A stretch of DNA of 64,000 nucleotides, from assembly GCF_014199215.1 (NCBI RefSeq), contig NZ_JACIJC010000006.1, positions 83,105-147,104 on the forward strand, read 5' to 3'. The position numbers and the translations under genes are program-made. This document shows, piece after piece, positions 24,001 to 34,730 of the stretch. Numbering within the stretch: the first letter of the stretch is position 1; every line of letters starts with the position of its first letter. The stretch is from Sphingobium boeckii (GTDB taxonomy: Bacteria; Pseudomonadota; Alphaproteobacteria; Sphingomonadales; Sphingomonadaceae). Below the pieces are notes generated by a model. The model ran no database searches. It had not been told where the DNA came from and saw only the letters and a list, made by a program, of their open reading frames with translations.

Positions 24001-26761
24001 GCGCGCCGTCACGTCCGTCTGGCTGGCGGGCGCGGACGAATGGTGGTTTGGCGGGGACAATGGCGATCGGATGGACGTCATCCCCGAAAAGAATGATTAT
24101 AAGGCCGGCGAGACCGCGAAATTCCAGGTGCGGATGCCGTTCCGCGAGGCGACCGCGCTGGTCACGGTGGAGCGCGAGGGCGTGCTGTCTTCTTATGTCA
24201 CCACGCTGAAGGGCAAGGATCCCGTGATCGAGGTCAAGATGCCGGGCAGCTATGCGCCCGATGTCTATGTCTCGGTGATGGCGGTGCGCGGGCGCGTCAG
24301 TGGGTGGAAGCAATGGCTGATGGACAAGGCGCGCGAATGGAAAATGCCGTTCGTCGATACCGGCGACACGCCGACCGCGCTGGTCGATCTGGCCAAGCCC
24401 AGCTTCCGCCTGGGCATCGCCAAGGTGAATGTCGGCTGGGAAGGTCATCGCCTCGCAGTGAAGGTGAAGGCCGACAAGGACAAATACGCCGTGCGTAGCA
24501 CGGCCAATGTGGACGTGGAGGTCAAGCGCCCCGGCGGCAAGGCCGCGGCCAGCGCGGAAATCGCCTTCGTCGCGATCGACGAAGCGTTGATCCAGCTTCA
24601 GCCCAATGAAAGCTGGAAGCTGATCGACGCGATGATGGGGGAAAGACCGCTGTCGGTGCTGACCTCCACCGCGCAGACGCAGGTGGTCGGCAAGAGACAT
24701 TATGGCAAAAAGGCTGTGGAGATCGGCGGCGGCGGCGGTGATCTGTCCGCACTCAATCGCGAGGATTTCCGCCCTGTGCTGCTGTGGAAGGGCCGCGTGA
24801 CGCTGGACGGCAAGGGCCGCGCGCGTGTTCAGGTGCCGCTGGCGGATTCGCTCACGGCCTATCGCCTGGTCGCGATCGCCACCGATGGGCCGGGGCTGTT
24901 CGGCACGGGCGAAGCCGCGATCCGCACGGTGCAGGATCTGGCGGTCTATTCCGGATTGCCCCCCTTGGTGCGGTCGGGTGATCAATATGGCGCGAGCTTC
25001 ACGCTGCGGAACGGCACGGACAGGCCGGTGAAGGTGACGGCCAATGCGTCCGTAGAGGGCGCGAGTCTCACCATGCCGCCACTGACCGTGGAGATACCCG
25101 CCAATGGCGCGGTGCCGGTCACCTGGAACCTCACCGCGCCTGCGGGCATGGAGACGCTCAACTGGACCGTGGATGTGAAGGCCGGGAAGATGGCGGACCG
25201 TCTCACGGTGTCACAGGATGTGATCCCCGCGATCCCGATCGAAACCTGGGCGACGACGGTGCTGCAGGTCGGCCCCAATGCGCAGGTGCCGATCATGGCG
25301 CCCGCTGGCGCGCTGCCGGGGCTGGGCAGTGTGGACGTGCGCCTGTCCGATACGCTCGCGCCGCCGATGGCGAGCGTGCGGGACTATATGGCGCGCTATC
25401 CCTATAATTGCTTCGAACAGCAATTCTCCCGCGCGATCGTGCTGGGCGATGCCGCGGCCTGGGCGCGCCTCTCCGAAGAGATGCCCGCCTATCTCGATCC
25501 CGAGGGGCTGTTGCGTTATTTTCCGATCGATCGGATCAGCGGATCGGAAACGCTGACGGCCTATGTGCTCTCGCTGAGCGCCGAGGCCGGCTGGGTGATC
25601 CCCGAAGGCGCGAAGGACCGGATGGTCAAGGCGCTGCAGGCTGTGATCGACGGACGGCTGAAGCGGGAAAGCGCATGGGGCGGCGATATCCGACTCCAGC
25701 GGATCGCAGCGCTCGCGGCGCTCGCGCGCAACGGTCTGGCGCGCCCGGCCATGCTCGGATCAATCGGCCTCGCGCCGCAGGATATGCCGACCGGGGCGCT
25801 GGCGGACTGGCTGGTGATCATCGACAAGACCAAGGGGCTGAACAACCGGGCACCATTGCGCATTGCGGCGGAAGCCGTGCTGCGCACCCGGATCGTCTAT
25901 GAAGGATCGCGCTTCGATCTGGTCGATGCGAAGAATGCACCGTGGTGGATGATGTCGTCGGGCGATGAAATGTCGCTCAAGGTGCTGATGGCGACTTTGG
26001 GCAAGCCCGGCTGGCAGGATGAAACGCCACGCCTAATGATCGGCGCGGCCATGCGCCAACAGCGCGGCCATTGGGATACGACCCCGGCCAACGCCTGGGG
26101 CGCGATCGCGGTGATGCGCTTTGCGCAAATCTATCCTGCGCAGGCGATTGCGGGCACGACCACGGCCACGATGGGCGGGCAGACGCAGAGTCGCGTCTGG
26201 CCGCAGATGACCGAGGCCGCGCCGCTGATGCTCGCGCTGCCGCCAAAGCGCGAGACGCTGACGCTGCGCCAGAGCGGCGGAGCGGGGCCATGGGCGATGG
26301 TCTCGGTCCGCGCGGCGGTGCCTTTGCTCGAGCCGCTTTATGCAGGCTACAAGATGAGCAAGACGGTCACGCCGATCCAGCAGCAGGTGTCCGGCCAATA
26401 TACGCGCGGCGATGTGCTGAAGGTGACGATCACGGTGGATGCCACCGCCGATCGCAACTGGGTGGTGGTGAACGATCCGGTGGTGCCGGGCGGCACCATC
26501 GTCAGCGCGTTGGGCGGTCAATCCGCGCAATTGGCGCAGGCGGGCGGAGAGGGCGTGCAACCAAGCTATGTCGAGCGTGGCAAGGATGGCTGGCGTGGCT
26601 ATTTCGAATGGGTGCCGCGCGGCCGTTTCACGGTGAGCTATGCGGTGCGGCTGAACGGCATCGGCAGGTTCACTCTGCCGCCCACGCGGGTGGAGGCGAT
26701 GTATTCGCCCGACATCCGCGCTCAGGTGCCCAATGGTCCGGTCGTGGTGGAGATGCAGTGA
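21050..26761 (+). CDS. Bacterial alpha-2-macroglobulin, thioester type
   Basis: Large periplasmic protease-trapping protein, 1903 residues, like YfhM of E. coli. The signal peptide MFNRLWRVAVLALAIAPVAA has no lipobox cysteine. Macroglobulin-like beta domains follow (about 30-1150, including the MG2-like stretch from HFKWGRAASLAWVTALDSGK). The A2M core comes next, starting LWKGRVTLDGKGRARVQVPL at about 1245. The thioester motif YNCFEQQ has Cys1454 and Gln1457. The alpha-helical thioester domain and a C-terminal receptor-like beta domain complete the protein. The ATG at 21050 follows CAGGGGAG. pbpC lies directly downstream, the usual pairing: trap and cell-wall repair after protease attack. Confidence 0.95.
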   Translation: MFNRLWRVAVLALAIAPVAASGDQSAQVVLATPGNGDGAIERFTMRFSADMVPLGDPRAKVPVKVECPVGGTGRWIDTKTFVWDFAKSLPGGIACTFTLNDGLETLAGTGLGGTRSFTVDTGGPSVRAVLPGAYGSDIEEDQVFLVATNVPADPRSIAANGYCAVDGLGEKIALDVLPRETVSKVLSGLGDDDWRATEFMSEAGVPIASRSDPKALSTITAVQCRRPLPPGRDMGLVWSKAISGAGRVAGRDQRFDYTVRREFAARFECGRVNPQAGCNPVQSAYVRFTAPIPVATAAAIRLETSDGRSLKPKLEADGDAVVSQVSFEAPLPASVTGRVLLPANVRDESGRPLSNAERFPLDIKIDEAPPLVKFAANFGILEAREGGVLPVTVRNVEPALQGKNIGVVGEKLRVDGSDGEIANWLREIDRVSKSDFRTEKRGKDEITVNYRGTEALIGDRPGTNAMTLALPGKGKDFEVVGIPLTKPGFYVVELASPRLGQALLGRNVPRYVTAGALVTNMSVHFKWGRAASLAWVTALDSGKPVAGAAVRVTDACSGRTLAQGTSDKAGRLIVAGGLPDPETYGSCENDNPHPLMVSARSGEDFSFTMTDWGSGIRPYDFDLPYGWSESEDLVHTIFDRTLIRAGETVNMKHILRKPIATGFAYGGGFTGKLKLSHRGSGTEFEMPLTIGAEGIGESVWTAPKGAPQGDYDITIIHGDKSIYTNQSIKVDEFRLPTMRATIDGPKNALIRPVNVPVDMFVGYLSGGGASNLPVRVRTAFTRGYATPRGWDGWSFGGRAIAEGTVPLNGDGEEIEQALPPAQTQPMTLNPQGTGRAVIDVPTAVDEITDMNVEMDYADANGEILTATRRIQLFPSAVRLGIKTDGWMMKSDDLRLKFVALDTEGRLRKGQKISVTLYSREILTARRRLIGGFYAYDNQAKTTKLATGCTAVTDKSGQASCAIDPDISGEVWAVATTLDENGHVSRAVTSVWLAGADEWWFGGDNGDRMDVIPEKNDYKAGETAKFQVRMPFREATALVTVEREGVLSSYVTTLKGKDPVIEVKMPGSYAPDVYVSVMAVRGRVSGWKQWLMDKAREWKMPFVDTGDTPTALVDLAKPSFRLGIAKVNVGWEGHRLAVKVKADKDKYAVRSTANVDVEVKRPGGKAAASAEIAFVAIDEALIQLQPNESWKLIDAMMGERPLSVLTSTAQTQVVGKRHYGKKAVEIGGGGGDLSALNREDFRPVLLWKGRVTLDGKGRARVQVPLADSLTAYRLVAIATDGPGLFGTGEAAIRTVQDLAVYSGLPPLVRSGDQYGASFTLRNGTDRPVKVTANASVEGASLTMPPLTVEIPANGAVPVTWNLTAPAGMETLNWTVDVKAGKMADRLTVSQDVIPAIPIETWATTVLQVGPNAQVPIMAPAGALPGLGSVDVRLSDTLAPPMASVRDYMARYPYNCFEQQFSRAIVLGDAAAWARLSEEMPAYLDPEGLLRYFPIDRISGSETLTAYVLSLSAEAGWVIPEGAKDRMVKALQAVIDGRLKRESAWGGDIRLQRIAALAALARNGLARPAMLGSIGLAPQDMPTGALADWLVIIDKTKGLNNRAPLRIAAEAVLRTRIVYEGSRFDLVDAKNAPWWMMSSGDEMSLKVLMATLGKPGWQDETPRLMIGAAMRQQRGHWDTTPANAWGAIAVMRFAQIYPAQAIAGTTTATMGGQTQSRVWPQMTEAAPLMLALPPKRETLTLRQSGGAGPWAMVSVRAAVPLLEPLYAGYKMSKTVTPIQQQVSGQYTRGDVLKVTITVDATADRNWVVVNDPVVPGGTIVSALGGQSAQLAQAGGEGVQPSYVERGKDGWRGYFEWVPRGRFTVSYAVRLNGIGRFTLPPTRVEAMYSPDIRAQVPNGPVVVEMQ

Positions 26762-26778
26762 TTGACGACTCACCATGC

Positions 26779-26866
26779 CGTCATTGCAGCGCAGGCGGAA
26801 ATCCATAAACGCGGAATGATCCGGAAGATGTCGAGCATATGGATTCCCGCCTGCGCGGGAATGACG
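26779..26866. repeat. Inverted-repeat element, family R3, copy 2
   Basis: Between the alpha-2-macroglobulin gene and pbpC. CGTCATTGCAGCGCAGGCGG plus AAATCCA and TGGATTCCCGCCTGCGCGGG plus AATGACG are imperfect reverse complements about 35 bases apart. Related to the copy at 2492-2580 by the GTCATT and GCGGGAATGACG ends. It contains an ATG that falsely lengthens pbpC by 15 codons. Confidence 0.8.
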
Positions 26867-26883
26867 ATGATGGGTGGCTTCGG

Positions 26884-29031
26884 GTGATCGATCTCTGGCG
26901 GAGCTGGTCATGGAGGGCGAAGGCGTGGGCCGGAGCAGCGCTGCTGCTGTTCGGTGCCTTCACGGCCCTGTGGTTCGTCACTTTGCCGCCGCCCTTGCCG
27001 GGCTATGCGCAGACCAAGGCGGGCTGGGCACCGAGCGAAGCCTGGCTCTATGATCGCAACGGCCGTCTGATCGATAGCGCGCGGGTGAATTTCAGCGTGC
27101 GGCGACTCGCGTGGACGCCGCTGGAGAGCGTCACCCCGGTGCTGCCCCAGACGATCATCGCGTCGGAAGATCGCCGATTCGCAAGCCATGATGGCGTGGA
27201 CTGGTGGGCGATGGCGGGATCGCTCCGCGATCGGCTGGAAGGCAAGCGCGCGCGCGGCGCTTCCACACTGTCGATGCAGGTGGCCGCCTTCCTGGCCCCC
27301 CAACTCGCCGCGCCCGGATCACGCGGCTGGCGGGACAAGGCACGGCAGATGCGCGCGGCGATGGACCTGGAGGACGATTGGTCAAAGGATCAGATTCTCG
27401 AGGCCTACCTCAATCTGGCGGGCTATCGTGGCGAGGCGCAAGGGATCGGCGCGTCGGCGCTGAGCCTGTTCGGAAAAGCGCCCGATGCGCTCACGAAGAC
27501 CGATGCGCTTCTGATGGCGGCGTTGCTCCCCAATCCGCGCGCGGGGCCGCAGGAACTGGGCAGGCGTGCGTGCCTGCTGGCATCCCAAAACCGGACGGGG
27601 CAGGGTTGCTTGCCTTATATGGCCGCCGCGCTGGACATGCTCGGCCCGGCGCGGCGGCTGGCGCTCGATCCCGGCCTTGCGCCGCATCTGGCGAACCGGC
27701 TGCTCAAGACGCCCGGCATGAAGATCACGACCACGCTGGACATGGATATCCAGCGGATGGCGGTCACCGCCCTTTCCCGGCAATTGCAGGGGCTGGGATC
27801 GGATCGCGCGCGGGACGGTGCCGTCTTGGTCGTGGATAACGCCACGGGCGATGTGCTGGCCTATGTCGGCGGGGTCGGCGGATCGTCCACCGCGTCCGCC
27901 GTGGATGGTGCGAACAGCTATCGTCAGGCGGGATCGACGCTCAAGCCGTTCCTTTATGCGCAGGCGATCGAAAAGGGCTATCTGACGCCCGCCTCCATAT
28001 TGGATGATTCGCCGGTTCAGCTCGATACGGCGTCGGGCCTCTATGTGCCGCAGAATTACGATCATGATTTCAAGGGGCCGGTCTCGGCCCGCACCGCGCT
28101 GGCGGGGTCGCTCAATGTCCCCGCCGTGCGCACGCTGGTGCTGGCGGGGGTGGATAGCTTCCGCGATCGACTGTGGGACACGGGCTATCGCGGGCTGACC
28201 GAGGACGGACAATATTACGGCTTCTCGCTCGCGCTGGGATCGGCGGAAGTGACGCTGATGGAGCAGGCGGCGGCCTATCGCACGCTGGCGAAGGGCGGAC
28301 GCTGGTCACCGCTCCGGCTCAGGGCGGACGACAAGAAGGAGGTGCCCCGCGCGATCTTCTCGTCGCAATCGGCGTGGATCGTCTCCGACATGATGTCGGA
28401 TGCCGACGCGCGCGCGCAGAGCTTCGGGCTGGACAGCGCGCTCAGACTCTCCTTCTGGTCAGCCGTGAAGACCGGAACGTCCAAGGCGATGCGGGACAAT
28501 TGGTGCATCGGCTTTTCGGATCGCTACACGGTGGCGGTGTGGGTTGGGAATCTCGAGGGCGATTCGATGCGCGCGGTGTCCGGCACGGCGGGGGCCGCGC
28601 CCGTGTGGCGCGATCTGATGCTGGCGCTGCATCAGGGGCATCCGGGCCGGCAGCCTGCGCAGCCATCGGGGATCGAGACGCGGCAGGTGCGCTTCGCCGA
28701 TGGAATCGAGCCGCCGCGCCGCGAATATTTCCTGGCGGGCACCGGACAATCGGTGATCGGGGTCGCCCCCCGGCAATCACGCCGCCCGCGCATCACCAGC
28801 CCGGTGGGCGGCAGCGTCTATGCGCTCGATCCCGATATCCCGATCCAGCGCCAGCGCATGGCGATCCAGGTGGCGGGCGCGGTGGAAGGGTTTCGCCTGA
28901 TCCTGGACAAGAAGGATCTGGGGCCGGCCGACGCGCGGCCGCAGGTGCTGGCCGGTCCGGGCGCGCACCGGCTGCAATTGGTGGATCCGGCGGGCAAGGT
29001 GGTCGATAGCCTGTTGTTCACCGTGCGGTGA
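26884..29031 (+). CDS. pbpC: Penicillin-binding protein 1C
   Basis: Bifunctional peptidoglycan synthase of the inner membrane, 715 residues. A short cytoplasmic tail and one membrane helix (WAGAALLLFGAFTALWFV) come first. The GT51 glycosyltransferase domain has catalytic Glu95 in IASEDRRFASHDGVD and GASTLSMQVA. The transpeptidase domain has SxxK at GSTLKPF (Ser351, Lys354), SLN and KTGTS (Lys529). A C-terminal BiPBP_C domain follows (SPVGGSVYALDPDIPI). I chose the GTG at 26884 because the upstream frame is translated repeat. The partner alpha-2-macroglobulin gene lies upstream, as in E. coli yfhM-pbpC. Confidence 0.95.
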   Translation: MIDLWRSWSWRAKAWAGAALLLFGAFTALWFVTLPPPLPGYAQTKAGWAPSEAWLYDRNGRLIDSARVNFSVRRLAWTPLESVTPVLPQTIIASEDRRFASHDGVDWWAMAGSLRDRLEGKRARGASTLSMQVAAFLAPQLAAPGSRGWRDKARQMRAAMDLEDDWSKDQILEAYLNLAGYRGEAQGIGASALSLFGKAPDALTKTDALLMAALLPNPRAGPQELGRRACLLASQNRTGQGCLPYMAAALDMLGPARRLALDPGLAPHLANRLLKTPGMKITTTLDMDIQRMAVTALSRQLQGLGSDRARDGAVLVVDNATGDVLAYVGGVGGSSTASAVDGANSYRQAGSTLKPFLYAQAIEKGYLTPASILDDSPVQLDTASGLYVPQNYDHDFKGPVSARTALAGSLNVPAVRTLVLAGVDSFRDRLWDTGYRGLTEDGQYYGFSLALGSAEVTLMEQAAAYRTLAKGGRWSPLRLRADDKKEVPRAIFSSQSAWIVSDMMSDADARAQSFGLDSALRLSFWSAVKTGTSKAMRDNWCIGFSDRYTVAVWVGNLEGDSMRAVSGTAGAAPVWRDLMLALHQGHPGRQPAQPSGIETRQVRFADGIEPPRREYFLAGTGQSVIGVAPRQSRRPRITSPVGGSVYALDPDIPIQRQRMAIQVAGAVEGFRLILDKKDLGPADARPQVLAGPGAHRLQLVDPAGKVVDSLLFTVR

Positions 29032-29046
29032 AGCCTAAAAGGCACC

Positions 29047-30264
29047 ATGACCCGCACCCGCCCCGCCTCCGCCCTCCGCGATTTCCTGCATAGCGAGGCG
29101 GCGGGTGGGATCATCCTGATGATCGCCGCTGCGCTGGCGATGATCGTGGCGAACAGCCCGCTTTATGATCTCTATCATCACGCGCTTCATGCGCCCTTTG
29201 GCCCGGTTTTGACCGAGACGCTCGGCCCGATGACACCGCATCTGTGGATCAATGACGGGTTGATGGCGGTATTCTTCCTTTTGGTGGGGCTGGAGATCAA
29301 GCGCGAGTTTGTCGATGGGCAACTCGCGAGCTGGAAGCAGCGCCGCCTGCCGGTGATCGCGGCGGCGGCGGGCATGGCGGTGCCGGCGGCGGTCTATCTG
29401 TTCTTCACCGGGGGCGTGCCGGGCCTGGCCCAAGGCTGGGCGATCCCCGCGGCGACCGACATCGCCTTCGCCATCGGCGTGCTGGCGTTGCTGGGCAGCC
29501 GTGCGCCGACCTCGCTCAAACTGTTTCTCACCACCGTCGCGATCGTGGACGATATGGGTGCGGTGGCGATCATCGCACTCGCCTATACTGCCAGCATCAA
29601 TCTGGCAGCGCTGGGAGCTGCGGCGGTGATCCTGCTGGCGATGGCGGTGATGAACCGGCGCGGCGTTACATCGCTTCCGCTGTATCTGATCGCCTTTGCA
29701 CTGCTCTGGTATGCGGTGCTGCTCTCGGGCGTCCACGCGACGATCGCCGGGGTTCTGGCCGCTTTCACCATTCCCATCCGTGTGACACCGGGCGCGCCGG
29801 ATGCAGAGGATTCGCCGCTGCACCGGCTGGAACATGCGCTGCATCCCACAGTGGCTTACGCCATCGTGCCGTTGTTCGGTTTCGCCAATGCGGGCGTGTC
29901 GCTGTCGGGGATGGGCATGGCGCAGCTTCTCGCGCCACTGCCGCTGGGGATTGCGGCGGGCCTGTTCATGGGCAAGCAGATCGGGATTTTCGGGAGCATC
30001 TGGCTGTGCGTGAAGCTCGGCCTTGCGGGCAAGCTGGGCGGCGCGAGCTGGCTGCAGATTTATGGCGTGGCGCTGCTGTGCGGCATCGGTTTCACGATGA
30101 GCCTGTTCATCGGCGCCCTTGCCTTTCCGGGCAACGCAGCGCTGGTGGAGGAGGCGAAGATCGGCGTGCTGCTGGGGTCGCTTCTGTCCGCGCTGACGGG
30201 TTTTGCCGTGCTGCGTTTCGCGCCGGTCCCGCCCCGGCAGGCTCCCCCTTCCGGAGCGGCGTGA
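29047..30264 (+). CDS. nhaA: Na+/H+ antiporter NhaA
   Basis: Inner-membrane antiporter exporting Na+ (or Li+) for two protons. The 405-residue protein has about twelve membrane helices. The ion-binding aspartates are at Asp168-Asp169 in [19 protein letters not shown]. The family features [16 protein letters not shown] at the N terminus and [20 protein letters not shown] are present, the latter with the conserved charged residues. The start ATG is 15 bases after the pbpC stop, so it may be transcribed with it, though no functional link is evident. Confidence 0.96.
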   Translation: MTRTRPASALRDFLHSEAAGGIILMIAAALAMIVANSPLYDLYHHALHAPFGPVLTETLGPMTPHLWINDGLMAVFFLLVGLEIKREFVDGQLASWKQRRLPVIAAAAGMAVPAAVYLFFTGGVPGLAQGWAIPAATDIAFAIGVLALLGSRAPTSLKLFLTTVAIVDDMGAVAIIALAYTASINLAALGAAAVILLAMAVMNRRGVTSLPLYLIAFALLWYAVLLSGVHATIAGVLAAFTIPIRVTPGAPDAEDSPLHRLEHALHPTVAYAIVPLFGFANAGVSLSGMGMAQLLAPLPLGIAAGLFMGKQIGIFGSIWLCVKLGLAGKLGGASWLQIYGVALLCGIGFTMSLFIGALAFPGNAALVEEAKIGVLLGSLLSALTGFAVLRFAPVPPRQAPPSGAA

Positions 30265-30308
30265 TGCTATGATAAGGCTCCGGCTCGGGTGAGCGGAGGA
30301 CGAACGGA

Positions 30309-31322
30309 ATGAGCCAGCACTATTGCGGGAAATGCGGCCAGCGCCTGCCGGACGGTGCGCGCTTCTGCACGGCCTGTGGCGCGCCCGTGGATGCGGCTCC
30401 CGTGTCACCGATCACACCCGCAACCGAAATTGCGACGGAACCCGCATTCACGCCCGCGCCCAAAGCTGCGCCCGAGCCGGCCTATCGCGCCGCGCCCGAT
30501 CCGGTGCCCGACGAAAGCGGCGGCGGCAATCGCACCACGCTCATCATAGCCGGCGCGATGATCGCGATCCTGGTGCTGCTGATCGGCTATATGGTGATCG
30601 CGGGCCGCGACTCCGATGAGGGCGTCGCCAGCAATGCGGCGGCCAGCGCCATGAATGCCGCCGCGCCCGTGGTCGCGCTTGCGCCCGAAGTGCCGGCGCA
30701 TGTCGATGAATTTCTCTCCGCTCAGGATGAGCAGGTGGATGTGGTGGGCGAAGCGCGGATGCGCGACAGGCCCACCGCCAAGGATACGCAGATCCTGTCC
30801 GTCCTGAAGCCGAATCAGGTTCTGTCCGGCCGCTGGGTAAAGGGCGTCGATCCCGCCACCCGCTGGATCAAGGTCGATGTGGACGGCAAATCGGGCTATG
30901 TATGGGAGGGCAATCTGGCGGCGCATCTGACGCAGGCGGATTATCAGGCGCTCGATCTGGCGACGTTCGACGGCAAATATCCGATGGACCGCGTGGGCAG
31001 CCGCACGTTCGCGACAGACCCCGTGGTCAAGCGGCTGATCGGCGACGCCGTGCCGCGCGATATCCTGCAAAGGATGCAGGCCTCACCGGGGCCGGCCTCG
31101 CCCATCGTCTATGGCGATGGCGAATTGCTGTCGTGGAGCTGCAAGCAGCATGATTGCGGCGCGCAGAACTGGAGCGTGTTCATCCTCGATGGCCCCCGCA
31201 AATTCGCGCGGGTCTGCTATCATGATGAAGAGAAGATGGGCGATTCGTCGGAATGGTATGAACGCGGGAAATCCACGGGCCGGCAGCCGGGCGGATGCCC
31301 GAGCGAATTCGACGGGATTTAA
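30309..31322 (+). CDS. Zinc-ribbon / SH3-like membrane protein
   Basis: Unrecognised as a named protein. The 337-residue product begins with a four-cysteine zinc ribbon (HYCGKCGQRLPDGARFCTAC). A Pro/Ala-rich linker follows, then one membrane helix (LIIAGAMIAILVLLIGYMVIAG, about residues 80-101). Next comes an SH3b-like domain (VDVVGEARMRDRPTAKDTQI to GKSGYVWEGNLAAHL). The C-terminal region has four cysteines, including WSCKQHDCGAQNW, resembling inhibitor-like domains that sense cell-wall enzymes (weak inference). Topology would place the ribbon in the cytoplasm and the rest in the periplasm. It lies between nhaA and the ribosomal cluster. Confidence 0.82.
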   Translation: MSQHYCGKCGQRLPDGARFCTACGAPVDAAPVSPITPATEIATEPAFTPAPKAAPEPAYRAAPDPVPDESGGGNRTTLIIAGAMIAILVLLIGYMVIAGRDSDEGVASNAAASAMNAAAPVVALAPEVPAHVDEFLSAQDEQVDVVGEARMRDRPTAKDTQILSVLKPNQVLSGRWVKGVDPATRWIKVDVDGKSGYVWEGNLAAHLTQADYQALDLATFDGKYPMDRVGSRTFATDPVVKRLIGDAVPRDILQRMQASPGPASPIVYGDGELLSWSCKQHDCGAQNWSVFILDGPRKFARVCYHDEEKMGDSSEWYERGKSTGRQPGGCPSEFDGI

Positions 31323-31383
31323 GTCGTCCGATCGGGCGAGAGGCTGAGCGGGTTGCAACGTGCGAAACCGCCCGGTCCCCCGC

Positions 31384-31412
31384 TTGACCCTCTCCGACTC
31401 CATTGTTATAGG
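31384..31412 (+). promoter_or_regulatory. Candidate promoter of the str operon
   Basis: TTGACC at 31384-31389 and TATAGG at 31407-31412 are separated by exactly 17 bases, a good housekeeping promoter. Transcription would start near 31420 and leave a leader of about 165 bases before rpsL. No terminator is seen between this promoter and rpsL. The remainder of the 264-base gap has no gene. Confidence 0.65.
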
Positions 31413-31586
31413 CCGCCCCTGCCTGCGGGTTTGTGGTGGATTCGCCCCTTTTTGCAGGCAAACAAGAGCTTGAACATTGCTGATGCGTGGGAAGGCCAGG
31501 GTGGTCATTGTGCCGCCGGGGTTCTTTTTGCATTTCGTGTGTCCCGCGCTCAAGCAAAGTAACTGAACGATAAAGGTGAAGGCTTC

Positions 31587-31958
31587 ATGCCAACGATCAA
31601 TCAGCTGATCCGCAAGGGTCGCGACCCGCAGAAGGCCAAGTCGAAGGTCCCTGCAATGGATGCCAACCCGCAGAAGCGCGGCGTTTGCACACGCGTCTAC
31701 ACGACGACTCCGAAGAAGCCGAACTCGGCGCTTCGCAAGGTGGCCAAGGTTCGCCTGACCAATCAGCGCGAAGTCATCACCTATATTCCGGGTGAAGGTC
31801 ATAACCTGCAGGAGCACTCGGTTGTGCTGATCCGCGGCGGTCGCGTTCGCGATCTTCCCGGTGTGCGCTATCACGTGTTGCGCGGCGTTCTCGATACCCA
31901 GGGTGTCAAGGATCGCAAGCAGTCTCGCTCGAAGTACGGCGCCAAGCGTCCGAAGTAA
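31587..31958 (+). CDS. rpsL: 30S ribosomal protein S12
   Basis: Decoding-centre protein of the small subunit, 123 residues, first gene of the str cluster. The family motifs [18 protein letters not shown] and [18 protein letters not shown] are present. Lys43 is the wild-type residue, but position 88 is Arg (codon CGC at 31848-31850) where most bacteria have Lys. Replacement of this lysine by arginine is a classic streptomycin-resistance change. Asp89, the site of methylthiolation, is kept. AAAGGTGAAGG precedes the ATG. Followed by rpsG after 45 bases. Confidence 0.98.
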   Translation: MPTINQLIRKGRDPQKAKSKVPAMDANPQKRGVCTRVYTTTPKKPNSALRKVAKVRLTNQREVITYIPGEGHNLQEHSVVLIRGGRVRDLPGVRYHVLRGVLDTQGVKDRKQSRSKYGAKRPK

Positions 31959-32003
31959 GCTCGCCGGAGCTTTCCGGTGATCTGAAGTTAAGAGGGTATA
32001 TCC

Positions 32004-32474
32004 ATGTCACGTCGTCGTCGTCCCGAAACCCGGGAAATCCTGCCTGATCCCAAGTTCGGAGATCAGGTCCTTTCGAAATTCATGAACAGCGTCATGCTGG
32101 ATGGCAAGAAGGCCGTTGCCGAAGGCATCGTCTATTCCGCCCTGGAAACCGTCGAGGCGAAGGCCAAGAAGGATCCGATCGGCGTGTTCCATGATGCGCT
32201 GAACAATGTGAAGCCCGGTATCGAAGTGCGCAGCCGCCGCGTCGGTGGTGCCACCTATCAGGTTCCTGTCGAAGTGCGCATCGAGCGTGCCCAGGCGCTG
32301 GCCATCCGCTGGCTGATCACCGCGGCACGCGCCCGCAGCGAAAACACCATGTCGGCGCGCCTGTCCGGCGAACTGCTGGATGCGTCGAACAATCGCGGCA
32401 ACGCGGTGAAGAAGCGCGAAGACACGCATCGCATGGCTGAAGCCAACCGCGCATTCTCGCATTACCGCTGGTAA
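32004..32474 (+). CDS. rpsG: 30S ribosomal protein S7
   Basis: Primary 16S rRNA-binding protein that nucleates the 30S head. The 156-residue length and motifs are standard: [20 protein letters not shown] at the start, [11 protein letters not shown], and the C-terminal [20 protein letters not shown]. Second gene of the str operon. The spacer of 74 bases to fusA contains GGGGCCGAGCCCCGGCC, which can fold into a small hairpin. In E. coli S7 represses this operon by binding the S12-S7 spacer; whether that applies here is unknown. Confidence 0.98.
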   Translation: MSRRRRPETREILPDPKFGDQVLSKFMNSVMLDGKKAVAEGIVYSALETVEAKAKKDPIGVFHDALNNVKPGIEVRSRRVGGATYQVPVEVRIERAQALAIRWLITAARARSENTMSARLSGELLDASNNRGNAVKKREDTHRMAEANRAFSHYRW

Positions 32475-32548
32475 CAGCGGTTTTTACCGGCTCCCGCTGG
32501 TAATCAAATCGAACGCCGGGGCCGAGCCCCGGCCACGGAGTTAAGATC

Positions 32549-34645
<2,097 letters not shown>

Positions 34646-34730
34646 TCTGAAATTTGCCTCTATGTGCGCTCGTCACGGCGCGGCAGAGTCGGCAAGAGAC
34701 AATTGTTTTTGATAAGAAGGTAGGAAGATA

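Noticed and set aside
21698..24985. 1095-codon open frame on the minus strand
   Set aside because: Lies entirely antisense to the alpha-2-macroglobulin gene. Its composition is rich in Arg, His, Asp and Gly without domains, which is typical of a shadow frame in GC-rich coding DNA.
26839..26883. Upstream ATG of PBP1C giving MDSRLRGNDDDGW...
   Set aside because: This segment is the translated end of repeat R3, a well-known false peptide in genomes carrying such palindromes.
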